This document shows positions 18,701 through 26,711 of a stretch of 64,000 nt of DNA, in pieces. The notes below the pieces were generated by a model. The model saw nothing but the letters and a program-made list of their open reading frames with translations. It did no database searches and was not told the origin of the DNA. A program made the translations under genes and the position numbers. Location: contig NZ_JACOOZ010000007.1 in the NCBI RefSeq assembly GCF_014287775.1, forward strand, positions 1 to 64,000. Reading direction: 5' to 3'. Positions within the stretch are counted from its first letter, which is position 1. The number at the start of each line of letters is the position of its first letter. Source of the DNA: Eubacterium_G segne (GTDB lineage Bacteria; Bacillota; Clostridia; Lachnospirales; Lachnospiraceae).

Positions 18701-19491
18701 TCTTTTCTGGTATCTAAATAACTCTCATAGGTTTTCTCAATTGGTTCATTGAAATATCCTTCATCAAACTTAACATCTGTAAGTTCAGTGTTAAATGTAG
18801 TGTGACGGCAATGGTCAGACCAATAAGTATCCAACACTCTTATTTCTGTCATGGATGGATCTCTGTTTTCTTCATTTTTGAAATAATTCTGGATATGAAG
18901 AAAATCCTTAAATGTCATAGCCAGTCCAAGGGAATCATAAAGCTCTTTAAGAGGCTTTTCTTCCATATCTTTAAATCCCTCAAATATAATAACATCTGCC
19001 GGTTCTTCAAACTCTGTAACTAAAGTTTCCGGTTTTTCCAAGCCTGTTTCTCTTGAATCTACCGGATTTATGCAGTAATTTTTAATCTGTTCAAATTCTG
19101 CATCTGATATATCGCCAACTAAAACATATGTTGTAGCTGTTTTTATAACAGGATTCTCATCCTCGTTTAAAAACTTAACACACTGTACCGCTGAATCTGC
19201 TCTCTGATCAAACTGTCCCGGCAAAAACTCAACACTAAATACTTTTGAATTTGCTTCATCATATGGGAATGTTTCTTCATAAACATCATCAACAGGCGGT
19301 TCTGAAAATACTGAAGTTAATGCCTTCTTATATGTGTCCTCTGAAAGATTTTCAACATCATATCTTACAAGAACCCTAACTTCTTTTAAACCATCAATCT
19401 CCAGATATCCTTTAATATCCTCTGTAAGTTCTTTTGCAGTAACAGCATATGGCTGTTTTTTCTCTACATACACACGTTTAACTTTGCTCAT
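15736..19491 (-). CDS. purL: Phosphoribosylformylglycinamidine synthase, single-chain
   Basis: Fourth step of de novo purine synthesis: FGAR plus glutamine and ATP gives FGAM. The 1251-residue protein is the clostridial single-chain form (TIGR01857 type) rather than the PurSLQ complex. It has an N-terminal PurS-like region, two tandem ATP-binding AIRS-like halves (for example DPGDIIILLGGRTGRDGCGG near residue 440) and a C-terminal class I glutamine amidotransferase. The nucleophile cysteine of that domain is in LGICNGFQ (about residue 1100). The start has CTAGGAGGAATCG before it. It is far from purFBC and appears monocistronic, with its own promoter and long terminator. Confidence 0.95.
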   Translation of the reverse strand: MSKVKRVYVEKKQPYAVTAKELTEDIKGYLEIDGLKEVRVLVRYDVENLSEDTYKKALTSVFSEPPVDDVYEETFPYDEANSKVFSVEFLPGQFDQRADSAVQCVKFLNEDENPVIKTATTYVLVGDISDAEFEQIKNYCINPVDSRETGLEKPETLVTEFEEPADVIIFEGFKDMEEKPLKELYDSLGLAMTFKDFLHIQNYFKNEENRDPSMTEIRVLDTYWSDHCRHTTFNTELTDVKFDEGYFNEPIEKTYESYLDTRKDVFGERKDKFVCLMDLALIAMRKLKKEGKLDDQEKSDEINACSIVVPVEVDGQTEEWLVNFKNETHNHPTEIEPFGGAATCLGGAIRDPLSGRTYVYQAMRVTGAADPTKPMSETLHGKLPQKKLVQGAANGYSSYGNQIGLATGLVKEIYHPDYVAKRMEIGAVMGAAPRRAVQRLTSDPGDIIILLGGRTGRDGCGGATGSSKIHTEESIETCGAEVQKGNAPTERKLQRLFRREEVSHIIKKCNDFGAGGVSVAIGELADGLHVNLDKVPKKYAGLDGTEIAISESQERMAVVVDKDDVEQFLKYANEENLEATVVAYVTEEPRLVLEWRGKEIVNISRAFLDTNGAHQETTVEVDMPDEEKNFFKKPVVDDVKDKWLETLSDLNVCSQKGLVEKFDGSIGAGSVFMPHGGKYQKTETQTMVAKLPVLKGKCDTVTMMSYGFDPYLSSWSPYHGAIYAVVDSIAKVVASGGDYKKIRMTFQEYFRRMTEEPRRWSQPFAALLGAYDAQMGFGLPSIGGKDSMSGTFNDIDVPPTLVSFAVDVAKEKDIITPEFKAAGNKIVKFEIVRDQYEKPVYEEVMKLYDKIHDMIQNGVIISAYALESKGIIPAVSKMAFGNNIGVSISGRIPGADLFAPSFGDIIAEIPSDKLDDITASYVLIGETNDKATFEYGYDSIPMDEALKVWEKPLEKVFPTRSHNDKSLLDTPVYDKGSIYVCKNKVAKPTVFIPVFPGTNCEYDSAKAFENAGANVITKVFKNLTPEDIRDSVNIFERAISQAQIIMFPGGFSAGDEPDGSAKFFATAFRNAKIEEAVHKLLNERDGLALGICNGFQALIKLGLVPNGKITGQDINSPTLTYNTINRHVSKMVYTKVVSNKSPWLQKAELGGVYVNPASHGEGRFVAPESCIKELFANGQVATQYVNEQGIPTMDEEWNVNGSYYAIEGITSPDGRCLGKMAHIERKGTSVATNIYGEQDLKVFESGVEYFS

Positions 19492-19532
19492 CGATTCCTC
19501 CTAGAATAGTACAATAAATCTTGTGTTATTAA

Positions 19533-19600
19533 TTTTGCCAACCATTACAATATGGCAAAACTACTTCGGTTAGTATAACACTAAAGCAATAAAAAGTGAA
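19533..19600 (-). promoter_or_regulatory. purL promoter and leader inverted repeat
   Basis: TTCACT (19595-19600), a 17-bp spacer and TATACT (19572-19577) form a promoter. Just downstream is a perfect 8-bp inverted repeat, TTTTGCCA (19533-19540) with TGGCAAAA (19553-19560). It could be an operator or a stem-loop in the roughly 75-nt leader. There is no T run, so it is not a terminator. Confidence 0.45.
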
Positions 19601-19635
19601 GAAAATACGCTTAAATCTTTGTAATATTTGTAATA

Positions 19636-20391
19636 TTATTTCATTTCTATCATATACTTTCGGTACCATTGTGGAAGATTAGTCTGCTGGCATTTCGGAT
19701 TGTACCTTTCATCAATACCTATTGTATCAAAAAACACCTTCCATAAATCTCTGTATTCATCATCCTTTTGAAGTCCCTCAGTTACTACTTCTATATCTCT
19801 TCCTTCAACTAAAATAACCTCTGAATCATGCCTGTGAACTGCTGACTTTTTTCTTTTTGTGTCATATATAATCCAGTCTTCTCCCGGAAATCTGTTTTTA
19901 AAATGCTCTGTTAAAAGAGGAATAACATCACACTTAGGCTCAATTTTTCCAAATAAAACTCCTCCCCTCAATTCATCAAATCTAATAAATCCCTTATATA
20001 AATGTGCCTCATTTACTGCTTTTCTGCTTAATTCCATAACCCGCATCACATACTCATTTCCCAGCATTTTAGTTACCTTTGCCCCAACATTATATCCCAC
20101 TTTCAGGAAACCGAAAACGGCATCCCCCCGGTCTTCTTCATAATGCATGCATGCTCTGAAAACCATCGTATATGCCTCTAATGATATCTTTACCCTGATA
20201 GACTTAGCTACCTTTACCGCCTTTTCCAAATCTGTCTCAACAGGCACAAATTGAGAGAAAAATGTAGGTGCGTAATTTTCCCCCGGATGTATGCTCACAT
20301 TGTATCCTCTATTCATATATACCCAGCCGTCATAAACGGCAGTCATTATTCCATCAAAACTTTCATGGCAAACTAACGTAATATTATCCAT
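19636..20391 (-). CDS. TIGR03915-family DNA-repair-associated protein
   Basis: The 251-residue protein matches the 'probable DNA metabolism protein' family (DUF4130), which is always found beside a radical SAM partner. Recognisable parts are the opening CHESFDGIMTAVYDGW (about 8-23) and the central HLYKGFIRFDELRGGVLFG (about 132-150). The C-terminal block LWKVFFDTIGIDERYNPKCQ ends in a Trp/Tyr-rich tail. The start overlaps the end of the radical SAM gene by 8 bp (TAATGGATAA), so translation is coupled. Given the LexA box at the operon promoter, a role in repair of damaged DNA bases is likely, though the reaction is unknown. Confidence 0.85.
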   Translation of the reverse strand: MDNITLVCHESFDGIMTAVYDGWVYMNRGYNVSIHPGENYAPTFFSQFVPVETDLEKAVKVAKSIRVKISLEAYTMVFRACMHYEEDRGDAVFGFLKVGYNVGAKVTKMLGNEYVMRVMELSRKAVNEAHLYKGFIRFDELRGGVLFGKIEPKCDVIPLLTEHFKNRFPGEDWIIYDTKRKKSAVHRHDSEVILVEGRDIEVVTEGLQKDDEYRDLWKVFFDTIGIDERYNPKCQQTNLPQWYRKYMIEMK

Positions 20392-21715
20392 TAACTCTCA
20401 CTCCCATATCCATAAGGGTCATCTGCTTATATGTTGTATCCTGCTCTATAGCGTATGTCTGCCTTTTATCTGTATCTGCAAGACTTCTGGCTATAAAATC
20501 CTGATTCATATTAAGAGGAAACATAGTTTTTCCGTTGCAGGTAATAAAATAAGCTGCCCTTTTTAATACAACTCCCATCTTTTTCAAACTTTCAAAATTA
20601 AGATTGTTATATCTCCTTGCTGATGTAATTCTTTTAGCTGACTTTACTCCAATTCCCGGAACCCTCAACAATGTATAATAATCTGCCCTCATAATTTCCA
20701 CCGGAAACCGCTCCAGATGATTTACTGCCCAGTCACATTTTGGGTCTAAAACCACGTTAAAATTAGGTCTTTTTTCATTTAAAAGTTCATTTACCATAAA
20801 ACCGTAATATCTTAAAAGCCAGTCTGCCTGATACAGCCTGTGTTCCCGCAAAAGCGGATTAGGACCTACCGGTGCAGGTGCATCAATGTTATGATTTACA
20901 TTAACAAATGCTGAATAAAACACCCTCTTCATCTTGTATTCCTTATACATATATTCTGTTACAGACATTAGCTGATAATCTGTCTCAGGAGTTGCCCCGA
21001 TAATCATCTGGGTGCTCTGACCTGCCGGAACAAACTTAGACTTCATCTTGTTACCCCTTCTTGTAATAAGACTGTATCCATCATTCACCGGGGCAATAAG
21101 ATTTCCGCTTCCAGCCTGTATCTGCCGCATAGGTGCAAGTATATTCTTCTGATTCTTATTAGGAGCCAGCGCTTTTAGACTCTCCTTAGTAGGTAACTCC
21201 AGATTAGTGCTCATTCTGTCTGCTAAAAATCCTATTTTTTCAATGATTTCCGGCGAAGCTCCGGGAATTGCCTTTACATGAATGTATCCGAAAAAATGAT
21301 GTTCATTACGAAGCTTCCACAGTGTTTCATATATAAGTCCCATAGTAAAATCAGGGCTTTTTAAAATGCCTGAGCTTAAAAACAGACCTTCAATATAGTT
21401 TCTTCTGTAAAATTCCATGGTCAGCTTACACACTTCATCCGGTGTAAAAGAAGCCCTCTTCACATCATTAGACTTTCTGTTAATGCAATATTTACAATCA
21501 TAAATACATTCATTTGTATATAAAATTTTTAATAAAGAAACACATCTTCCGTCTGAAGCAAAAGTATGACAAATGCCACAGGCATGGGCATCTCCCATAC
21601 CCTTACCTTTATTATTCCTGTCAACGCCACTGCTGGTGCAGGCAACATCATACTTGGCTGCATCTGTAAGAATTTTTAATTTTTCTGAAATGGTCATGTC
21701 CTGCTGTATTTCCAT
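20384..21715 (-). CDS. Radical SAM putative DNA modification/repair protein (TIGR03916)
   Basis: The 443-residue protein begins MEIQQDMTISEKLKIL. It has the radical SAM cluster motif in CIYDCKYCINR (CxxxCxxC), plus an upstream CGICHTFASDGRC. Near the C-terminus is a helix-hairpin-helix DNA-binding motif, VPGIGVKSAKRI. The iron-sulfur/SAM core plus HhH suggests radical chemistry on DNA. I chose the ATG at 21715, with AAAGGAGCAGACA before it. The longer open frame to 21850 would start inside the terminator of the upstream gene and across the promoter and LexA box. It is the first gene of a two-gene operon. Confidence 0.87.
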   Translation of the reverse strand: MEIQQDMTISEKLKILTDAAKYDVACTSSGVDRNNKGKGMGDAHACGICHTFASDGRCVSLLKILYTNECIYDCKYCINRKSNDVKRASFTPDEVCKLTMEFYRRNYIEGLFLSSGILKSPDFTMGLIYETLWKLRNEHHFFGYIHVKAIPGASPEIIEKIGFLADRMSTNLELPTKESLKALAPNKNQKNILAPMRQIQAGSGNLIAPVNDGYSLITRRGNKMKSKFVPAGQSTQMIIGATPETDYQLMSVTEYMYKEYKMKRVFYSAFVNVNHNIDAPAPVGPNPLLREHRLYQADWLLRYYGFMVNELLNEKRPNFNVVLDPKCDWAVNHLERFPVEIMRADYYTLLRVPGIGVKSAKRITSARRYNNLNFESLKKMGVVLKRAAYFITCNGKTMFPLNMNQDFIARSLADTDKRQTYAIEQDTTYKQMTLMDMGVRVNG

Positions 21716-21732
21716 TGTCTGCTCCTTTTCTC

Positions 21733-21783
21733 GAACGTTTGTTCTGTTTCGTTTAGTATATCCCATTTTGAAATATAAATCAA
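21733..21783 (-). promoter_or_regulatory. LexA (DinR) box and promoter of the repair operon
   Basis: TTGATT (21778-21783), a 17-bp spacer and TATACT (21755-21760) form the promoter. Just after the start point is GAACGTTTGTTC (21733-21744), an exact match to the Firmicutes LexA half-site pattern GAAC-N4-GTTC. A repressor there would block transcription until SOS induction. Confidence 0.8.
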
Positions 21784-21830
21784 GCCCAAAAATTTGGAAA
21801 TTCAAATTTATAAACATTCCCCGGCCGGAT

Positions 21831-21869
21831 ACAAAAATACCGGTCTTCAATATATTTGAAAACCGGTAC
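21831..21869 (-). terminator. Terminator of the 226-residue hypothetical gene
   Basis: TACCGGT then TCAA pairs with TTGA then ACCGGTA, with five T residues following. It lies about 35 bp after the stop of the upstream gene. Confidence 0.75.
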
Positions 21870-21905
21870 CTGTAGTTTTTATGTTTTTTCCTAATTCACA
21901 GTGTC

Positions 21906-22586
21906 CTACTCTTTTATGCCGTATACGCATTTTACAAATTTCACTGCCGCCTCTTTATTTTTAGAGAATTCCGGAAAAGCTATAACTGCATCCTTGTAAT
22001 TATCACTGTAACCCTTGTAAAATTCAGTATCAGATATATCAAGTCCATATACTACACCGTCATTTTTATCCTTGTCTGTTTCTTTTTCAAACCTGGCATA
22101 CACAAAATATGGTTCCAATTTCTTGTATAAATCCTCCGGCAACACATCCTTTACCCCAACAAGAAAACCTTCACTTTTTACCCATAAAAGTGAGCTTCTG
22201 TCAGTAATAATTACATCCATTTCTTTTGCTGACTGAACACTCATAAATCTAATGGATGAGCCTGCATCAATGCGGTTGTAACCGTATTCATCTGACATTT
22301 TAAAACCATATCCCATGTCCACTTTAATATCATTTTTTTTGCAGCCTGTGTACTCGGAATACTTTTCCTTAACACGATCCTCTATTTTTTCGTTATTTAA
22401 GTCATTAAACACTGCACAGTACAATGGTTTTCTATTATTTGTTGCCACTCCATGTATTATTGCCGTCCCAAGGGCAATGGACAGAACCACAATAGTAATT
22501 CTTAATTTATAAAATTCCCAAGTATATTGAATTTTTGCCGTAAATGATAATGCTCTAAATTTATCTGACATTAATTTTCCTGACAT
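21906..22586 (-). CDS. Hypothetical membrane-anchored protein
   Basis: The 226-residue protein has one hydrophobic helix near the N-terminus, ITIVVLSIALGTAIIHGVA (about residues 31-49), after a short cytoplasmic part. A soluble extracytoplasmic domain follows. The pattern of that domain (a conserved YCAVFNDLNN start, MDVIITDRSSLLW in the middle, DAVIAFPEFSKNKEAAVKFV at the end) hints at a solute-binding-like fold. I do not recognise a named family. Two starts are possible: 22586 (TTGGAG upstream) and 22571 (AGGAAAA upstream). The divergent gap 22587-22867 shows only AT-rich promoter-like sequence. Confidence 0.6.
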   Translation of the reverse strand: MSGKLMSDKFRALSFTAKIQYTWEFYKLRITIVVLSIALGTAIIHGVATNNRKPLYCAVFNDLNNEKIEDRVKEKYSEYTGCKKNDIKVDMGYGFKMSDEYGYNRIDAGSSIRFMSVQSAKEMDVIITDRSSLLWVKSEGFLVGVKDVLPEDLYKKLEPYFVYARFEKETDKDKNDGVVYGLDISDTEFYKGYSDNYKDAVIAFPEFSKNKEAAVKFVKCVYGIKE

Positions 22587-22867
22587 TTTTTCTCCAATCG
22601 TAACATATAATAAAATGAATTTTCACATACAAATAATTCGGTTAAATACATTCATTAACCTGATAATTTTCATTTAATTTTTCATTAATCAGGCTCCGCT
22701 AAATGTTCTACCCTGTCAAAGCTATTTATTTACTGTACAATATTGTCTGCTAAAATGCAACTGACATACTTAATGTTTTTATCCAAATACAACCTACAAA
22801 TTTTAATGTTTTATCTTCTTTCCTTATGTGTTAAACTAAGGTAAAGTTATTTTATGGGGGTGATTTT

Positions 22868-23671
22868 ATGCCATCAACTTATGCACATAATAAATTTGGC
22901 AAATTAGTCATTGCCAAATTATCTGGCGACACAAAAGATATCATACGAAAATTTCCTGACTCCTTCCGCATAGGACTTCAAGGACCGGATTTTCTGTTTT
23001 TTTACAGAGCATTTTATATTAATAAAATAAACCAGACTGGTGTTAAACATCATAGGCAGGATGTTTATGATTTTATGGAACATGCTGTTTCCGTTATAAA
23101 AAAATATGGCAAAAACAGCCCTGAATATAGTTATATTTTGGGATTTATATGCCATTTTACCCTTGACTGCAATTGCCATCCTTATGTAAATAAATTTATG
23201 GAAATAACAGGCTGCGGTCATGTTGAAATAGAGGGTGACTTAGAACATCTTATGATATCAAAGGATAATTATATCCCCCAATATTACCCTATGGATTACC
23301 TTATTCCTGCAAATAGGGAAACTGCATTAAGCATGGTTTCATTTTATGAAAATTTATCTTCTAAAATTATTTTAGAAAGTCTTAAATGGATGAAATTTTT
23401 AAAGAGATTTTTTGTAGCTCCGGGATTTTTCAAAAGACATCTCATAGATACCTGTTTCCATATGACTATGAATTATAAAAAACTAAACGGTCACGTTATT
23501 AAACCGGGTATTAACAAAAAATGCAGACAGCAAACAAAATTTTTATATAAAGTTCTGAGAAATTCCGTTAAAAATGCCGTATTTTTAATTAATGATTTCA
23601 ATAACGCAGTAGAACGCGACACTTCTTTATCAAATGAATTTCATAAAGATTTTAATGGAAATCCCTATTAG
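22868..23671 (+). CDS. Zinc-dependent phospholipase C-like family protein
   Basis: The 267-residue protein opens MPSTYAHNKFGK and carries GLQGPDFLFFY (about 37-47), FICHFTLDCNCHPYV (about 97-111) and EIEGDLEHLM (about 123-132). The spaced His, Asp and Glu residues match the Zn-dependent phospholipase C domain of uncharacterised Firmicutes proteins. There is no signal peptide, unlike secreted clostridial alpha-toxins, so it is likely cytoplasmic. Its substrate is unknown and hydrolase activity is inferred from the family. The ATG follows a GGGGGTGATTTT stretch. It is flanked by a divergent and a convergent gene. Confidence 0.72.
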   Translation: MPSTYAHNKFGKLVIAKLSGDTKDIIRKFPDSFRIGLQGPDFLFFYRAFYINKINQTGVKHHRQDVYDFMEHAVSVIKKYGKNSPEYSYILGFICHFTLDCNCHPYVNKFMEITGCGHVEIEGDLEHLMISKDNYIPQYYPMDYLIPANRETALSMVSFYENLSSKIILESLKWMKFLKRFFVAPGFFKRHLIDTCFHMTMNYKKLNGHVIKPGINKKCRQQTKFLYKVLRNSVKNAVFLINDFNNAVERDTSLSNEFHKDFNGNPY

Positions 23672-23720
23672 GAATCAATTCTGTAACTTAGGGCTGTGGC
23701 TTTAACGATTTATAATCCTT

Positions 23721-23744
23721 AGAGCCCGGCTCTTTATTTATTTG
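23721..23744 (+). terminator. Short terminator after the PLC-like gene
   Basis: AGAGC, loop CCG, GCTCT and then a TTTATTTATTT tract. The stem is only 5 bp, so the call is modest. Confidence 0.4.
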
Positions 23745-23747
23745 ATT

Positions 23748-24572
23748 TTACACAAGAAACTCTTCTATATTTTCTGAAACTATTCTCATACTTAATGGAT
23801 GTTGTTTTGTCTCAAATGTCATAATCAAATTCTTTCCCGGAAATATTCCATTTTTTTCATAATTTTCGATTTTTTTTATTGTTTTTTCTGCATACTCCCT
23901 ATCATCCATCATCCCGAAATGCTCCCAGTAATACTCTTTTCTAGTCTTTTTGTTTAGAATTTTAAAGTCCGGCAATACATATCCGTATCCATTAAGCAAA
24001 ACCGGTTGCTCATATGCATAAGGTATTCCCATTGACTTAAATTTATCAGCCAGAATTTTTTCTGATTTAGATTTAACCTTTTCGCCATTTTCTGTGATAA
24101 TTTCTAATTCATCTTCTATCATATATCTCTTTGCAATTTTATTGCTTAATTTTTCCTTTTCATTCTTCTGGTATTCATACCAATATTCAACATAATCTTC
24201 TTCCGGCAAAACATACGGATGCACTATGGTTTGTTTCAGGGGATTTAATTTTTCGTACACCTGTACTCCTTCGTCAAAATTATACTTATTCAAAATTTTT
24301 TCAATGTATTTTTTATTTTCTTCTACTTTAGTTAGTAATTTTAATGTATATTCTTTTTGAGCCAAATCCCAAATCAGTTTTTTATTTTTCTTTTTAATAT
24401 AGACACCATGCCTGTCTTCTTTACTTTTTCTCCAATAATACTGACACTGTTTCTTATTATTAGTAATATACAAGCTTCCTTCCGGTGCTTTTTTTAAGAA
24501 TTCTACACTTTTGTTTTTCAATATATCCAATCTATTCAGCTCATCCATTAAAATCTCTCTTAAATTTATCAT
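23748..24572 (-). CDS. PD-(D/E)XK-nuclease-like hypothetical protein
   Basis: The 274-residue protein belongs to a family common in Lachnospiraceae. The N-terminal part has SLYITNNKKQCQYYW (about 33-47), the pattern 'G.lyi...k..qYYw'. The C-terminal part, from about residue 155, has a Glu in KSKSEKILADKF, an Asp in LPDFKILN, a Glu in YYWEHFGMMDD and a conserved PGKNLIMTFET. The E, PD and E order resembles a PD-(D/E)XK nuclease core, but the Lys of the motif is not obvious. A second, 5'-broken copy is at 54557-55339. Function unknown; an isolated restriction-like or repair nuclease is possible. The ATG has a weak Shine-Dalgarno. Confidence 0.55.
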   Translation of the reverse strand: MINLREILMDELNRLDILKNKSVEFLKKAPEGSLYITNNKKQCQYYWRKSKEDRHGVYIKKKNKKLIWDLAQKEYTLKLLTKVEENKKYIEKILNKYNFDEGVQVYEKLNPLKQTIVHPYVLPEEDYVEYWYEYQKNEKEKLSNKIAKRYMIEDELEIITENGEKVKSKSEKILADKFKSMGIPYAYEQPVLLNGYGYVLPDFKILNKKTRKEYYWEHFGMMDDREYAEKTIKKIENYEKNGIFPGKNLIMTFETKQHPLSMRIVSENIEEFLV

Positions 24573-24744
24573 CGCTCTCCTTTGTATGTAACTTATGGTT
24601 TAAATATTATAATTTATTATATATTATTTCTTTCTTTATTTCAATATAGTTATTCATACTTTATATGTCTTTGTTGCAAATATTTTGTTCATTTCTGTAA
24701 TTTTGTTTTTGTAAATCAGCAAGAGACGCTTCATACCGGGACTT

Positions 24745-25367
24745 CTCTATGAATTCATTATTTTCCCGGTTCATTTCACTTCTTTCAACTGATACGGAGA
24801 TGATTCTTGCCAGGATTTTCTCATGAGTTCATTATTTTCCCGGTTCATTTCACTTCTTTCAACCGGTACGGAGACGATTCTTACCAGGATTTTCTCATGA
24901 GTTCATTATTTTCCCGGTTCATTTCACTTCTTTCAGCCGGTACGGAGACGATTCTTGCCAGGATTTTCTCATGAATTCATTATTTTCCCGGTTCATTTCA
25001 CTTCTTTCAACTGATACGGAGACGATTCTTGCCAGGATTTTCTCATGAATTCATTATTTTCCCGGTTTATTTCACTTCTTTCAACCGGTACGGAGACGAT
25101 TCTTGCCAGGATTTTCTCATGAATTCATTATTTTCCCGGTTTATTTCACTTCTTTCAGCCGATACGGAGACGATTCTTGCCAGGATTTTTCTACGAATTC
25201 ATCATTTTCCCGGTTTATTTCACTTCTTTCAACCGGTACGGAGACGATTCTTGCCAGGATTTTTTCATGAGTTCATTATTTTCCCGGTTCATTTCACTTC
25301 TTTCAACTGATACGGAGACGATTCTTGCCAGGATTTTTCTACGAATTCATCATTTTCCCGGTTTATT
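24745..25367. repeat. 74-bp tandem repeat array C (8.4 copies)
   Basis: CCCGG recurs at 24765, 24839, 24913, 24987, 25061, 25135, 25209, 25283 and 25357, each exactly 74 bp apart. Units differ at a few positions, such as CCGGTACGG versus TGATACGG and CATGAGTTCATT versus ACGAATTCATC. There is no unique spacer between units. It lies between the terminator of the lysozyme gene and the nuclease-like gene. Open frames inside it arise from the repetition. The rest of 24573-25510 shows no gene. Confidence 0.95.
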
Positions 25368-25401
25368 CAAATGAAAATAAATTAAGGTATTGATTTTACG
25401 C

Positions 25402-25447
25402 AAAAAATCTCCGGCTTCTAAGTTTTAAAACCTGAAAACGGAGATTT
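25402..25447 (-). terminator. Terminator of the GH25 lysozyme gene
   Basis: AAATCTCCG and CGGAGATTT close a 25-nt loop and are followed by three more T residues on the minus strand. Confidence 0.7.
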
Positions 25448-25510
25448 CTATTTTTCCATTCTATTTTTCCTTTGTTTCCTTACTCCTACTTTTCCCCTAT
25501 TTCTGCTTCA

Positions 25511-26641
25511 CTATTTTACTCTTACCTTCTTAACCTTACTCCACTTCTTTGAATATACCTTTTTCTTTCCGTCCATTTTGTAGGCTTTAACTCTAAAATA
25601 ATATACTTTTTTGGACTTTAATTTCTTTATGGTAAGAACATTTTTTGTGGTTGTTTTTGTTTTGGTATTTTTTTTCTTAAAGGATTTAACAGTGGAATAT
25701 TGTATCTGATATCCTTTTATTCCTTTAACTTTTTTGATGCTTATCTTAGCACTTTTCTTTCCTTTGGCAAGCTTGCTGATGGTGGAAGTTTTTGGTGCAG
25801 TAACCTTAACTGCCGGCTTAGTTGTTGGCTTTTCAGTTGTCGGTTCAATTATAGGCTTATAATTTCTTGCATTGTATGTACTATCTCTTACCGGTGCCAA
25901 CCAGAAATTAATATCACACTTTCCATTTACACCAGCCACTGTTCCTGACTCCGTATATTGCCACATTTCATAATTATAACCAAAGTTTGTTCCCACATTG
26001 TTATATTGTGCAACCCACTTAAAATAATTAGGATTTGTAGCCACTTTGCTCTCTATTCTATTAGTCCACCAGTCTAAATTAGAATATACTCCACATTCAT
26101 ACCCCTGCTTCATTATTTCCTTAGAAAAAGTGTCTATTAATTCTGTAATCTGTGACTTAGTAAGCTTCTTCTGAACATCAGCCTCCACATCATAATATAT
26201 AGGAAAGCTTAATTTATGACCGTCAACAAGTCTTAAAACGTGTTTTGCCTCACTTAATGCCATTTCTTTAGTAGTAGCATAGGAATAAATATACACACCA
26301 TATGGAATGTTATTATCTTCGCAACCTTTCACATTTTGCTGCCAATATGTATCGTCCTGATTGGCCTGATCATTGCCGTATCCGCATCGTATAATGGCAT
26401 AATCTATATCACTTTCAGCTACTGTTTTCCAATCTATGTTGCCGTTGTAATGACTTACGTCAATACCTTTCATAGTTGCACCTTTTATTATGTCACCATT
26501 TCCATTTACAAACTGTCCATTTTCATTTTTAGTCCATGGAGCAGTTGCCGCAAAAACAGTTCCCGTGCCAATGGTTATGCAACCTATAAGAACCGCCAGT
26601 GTCACAATGGCTGATAACATTTTATATACAATATTCTTCAT
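25511..26641 (-). CDS. Secreted GH25 lysozyme with C-terminal Fn3-like domain
   Basis: Muramidase that cleaves the MurNAc-GlcNAc bond of peptidoglycan outside the cell, 376 residues. The signal peptide is at about 1-33 (hydrophobic LSAIVTLAVLIGCITIG, then AAT). The GH25 barrel is at about 55-255, with the first catalytic Asp in GIDVSHYNGNIDW and the acidic pair in YYDVEADV. A Pro/Thr linker (PTTEKPTTKPA) leads to a Lys-rich Fn3-like module of about 80 residues ending YSKKWSKVKKVRVK. The same module ends the proteins at 32289 and 32866. The ATG at 26641 has AAAGGATTTTAC before it; an in-frame TTG at 26659 is less likely. Confidence 0.88.
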   Translation of the reverse strand: MKNIVYKMLSAIVTLAVLIGCITIGTGTVFAATAPWTKNENGQFVNGNGDIIKGATMKGIDVSHYNGNIDWKTVAESDIDYAIIRCGYGNDQANQDDTYWQQNVKGCEDNNIPYGVYIYSYATTKEMALSEAKHVLRLVDGHKLSFPIYYDVEADVQKKLTKSQITELIDTFSKEIMKQGYECGVYSNLDWWTNRIESKVATNPNYFKWVAQYNNVGTNFGYNYEMWQYTESGTVAGVNGKCDINFWLAPVRDSTYNARNYKPIIEPTTEKPTTKPAVKVTAPKTSTISKLAKGKKSAKISIKKVKGIKGYQIQYSTVKSFKKKNTKTKTTTKNVLTIKKLKSKKVYYFRVKAYKMDGKKKVYSKKWSKVKKVRVK

Positions 26642-26711
26642 GTAAAATCCTTTCCACAAATCCTAATATAATTTTTTCAGAAATCTATCTTCCTCAAAAA
26701 TCCGCTTACCA

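Noticed and set aside
21716..21850. Longer start of the radical SAM gene
   Set aside because: It would include the promoter, the LexA box and the end of the upstream gene's terminator.
23675..23745. tRNA-like fold after the PLC-like gene
   Set aside because: GGGCT/AGCCC pairs do not build the four arms, and there is no T-loop sequence.
24745..25367. CRISPR array
   Set aside because: Units follow each other without unique spacers, the period of 74 bp is filled by the repeat itself, and no cas genes are near.
25029..25374. Open frames inside array C
   Set aside because: They exist only because repeat units avoid stops; no ribosome site, and frames shift every unit since 74 is not a multiple of 3.
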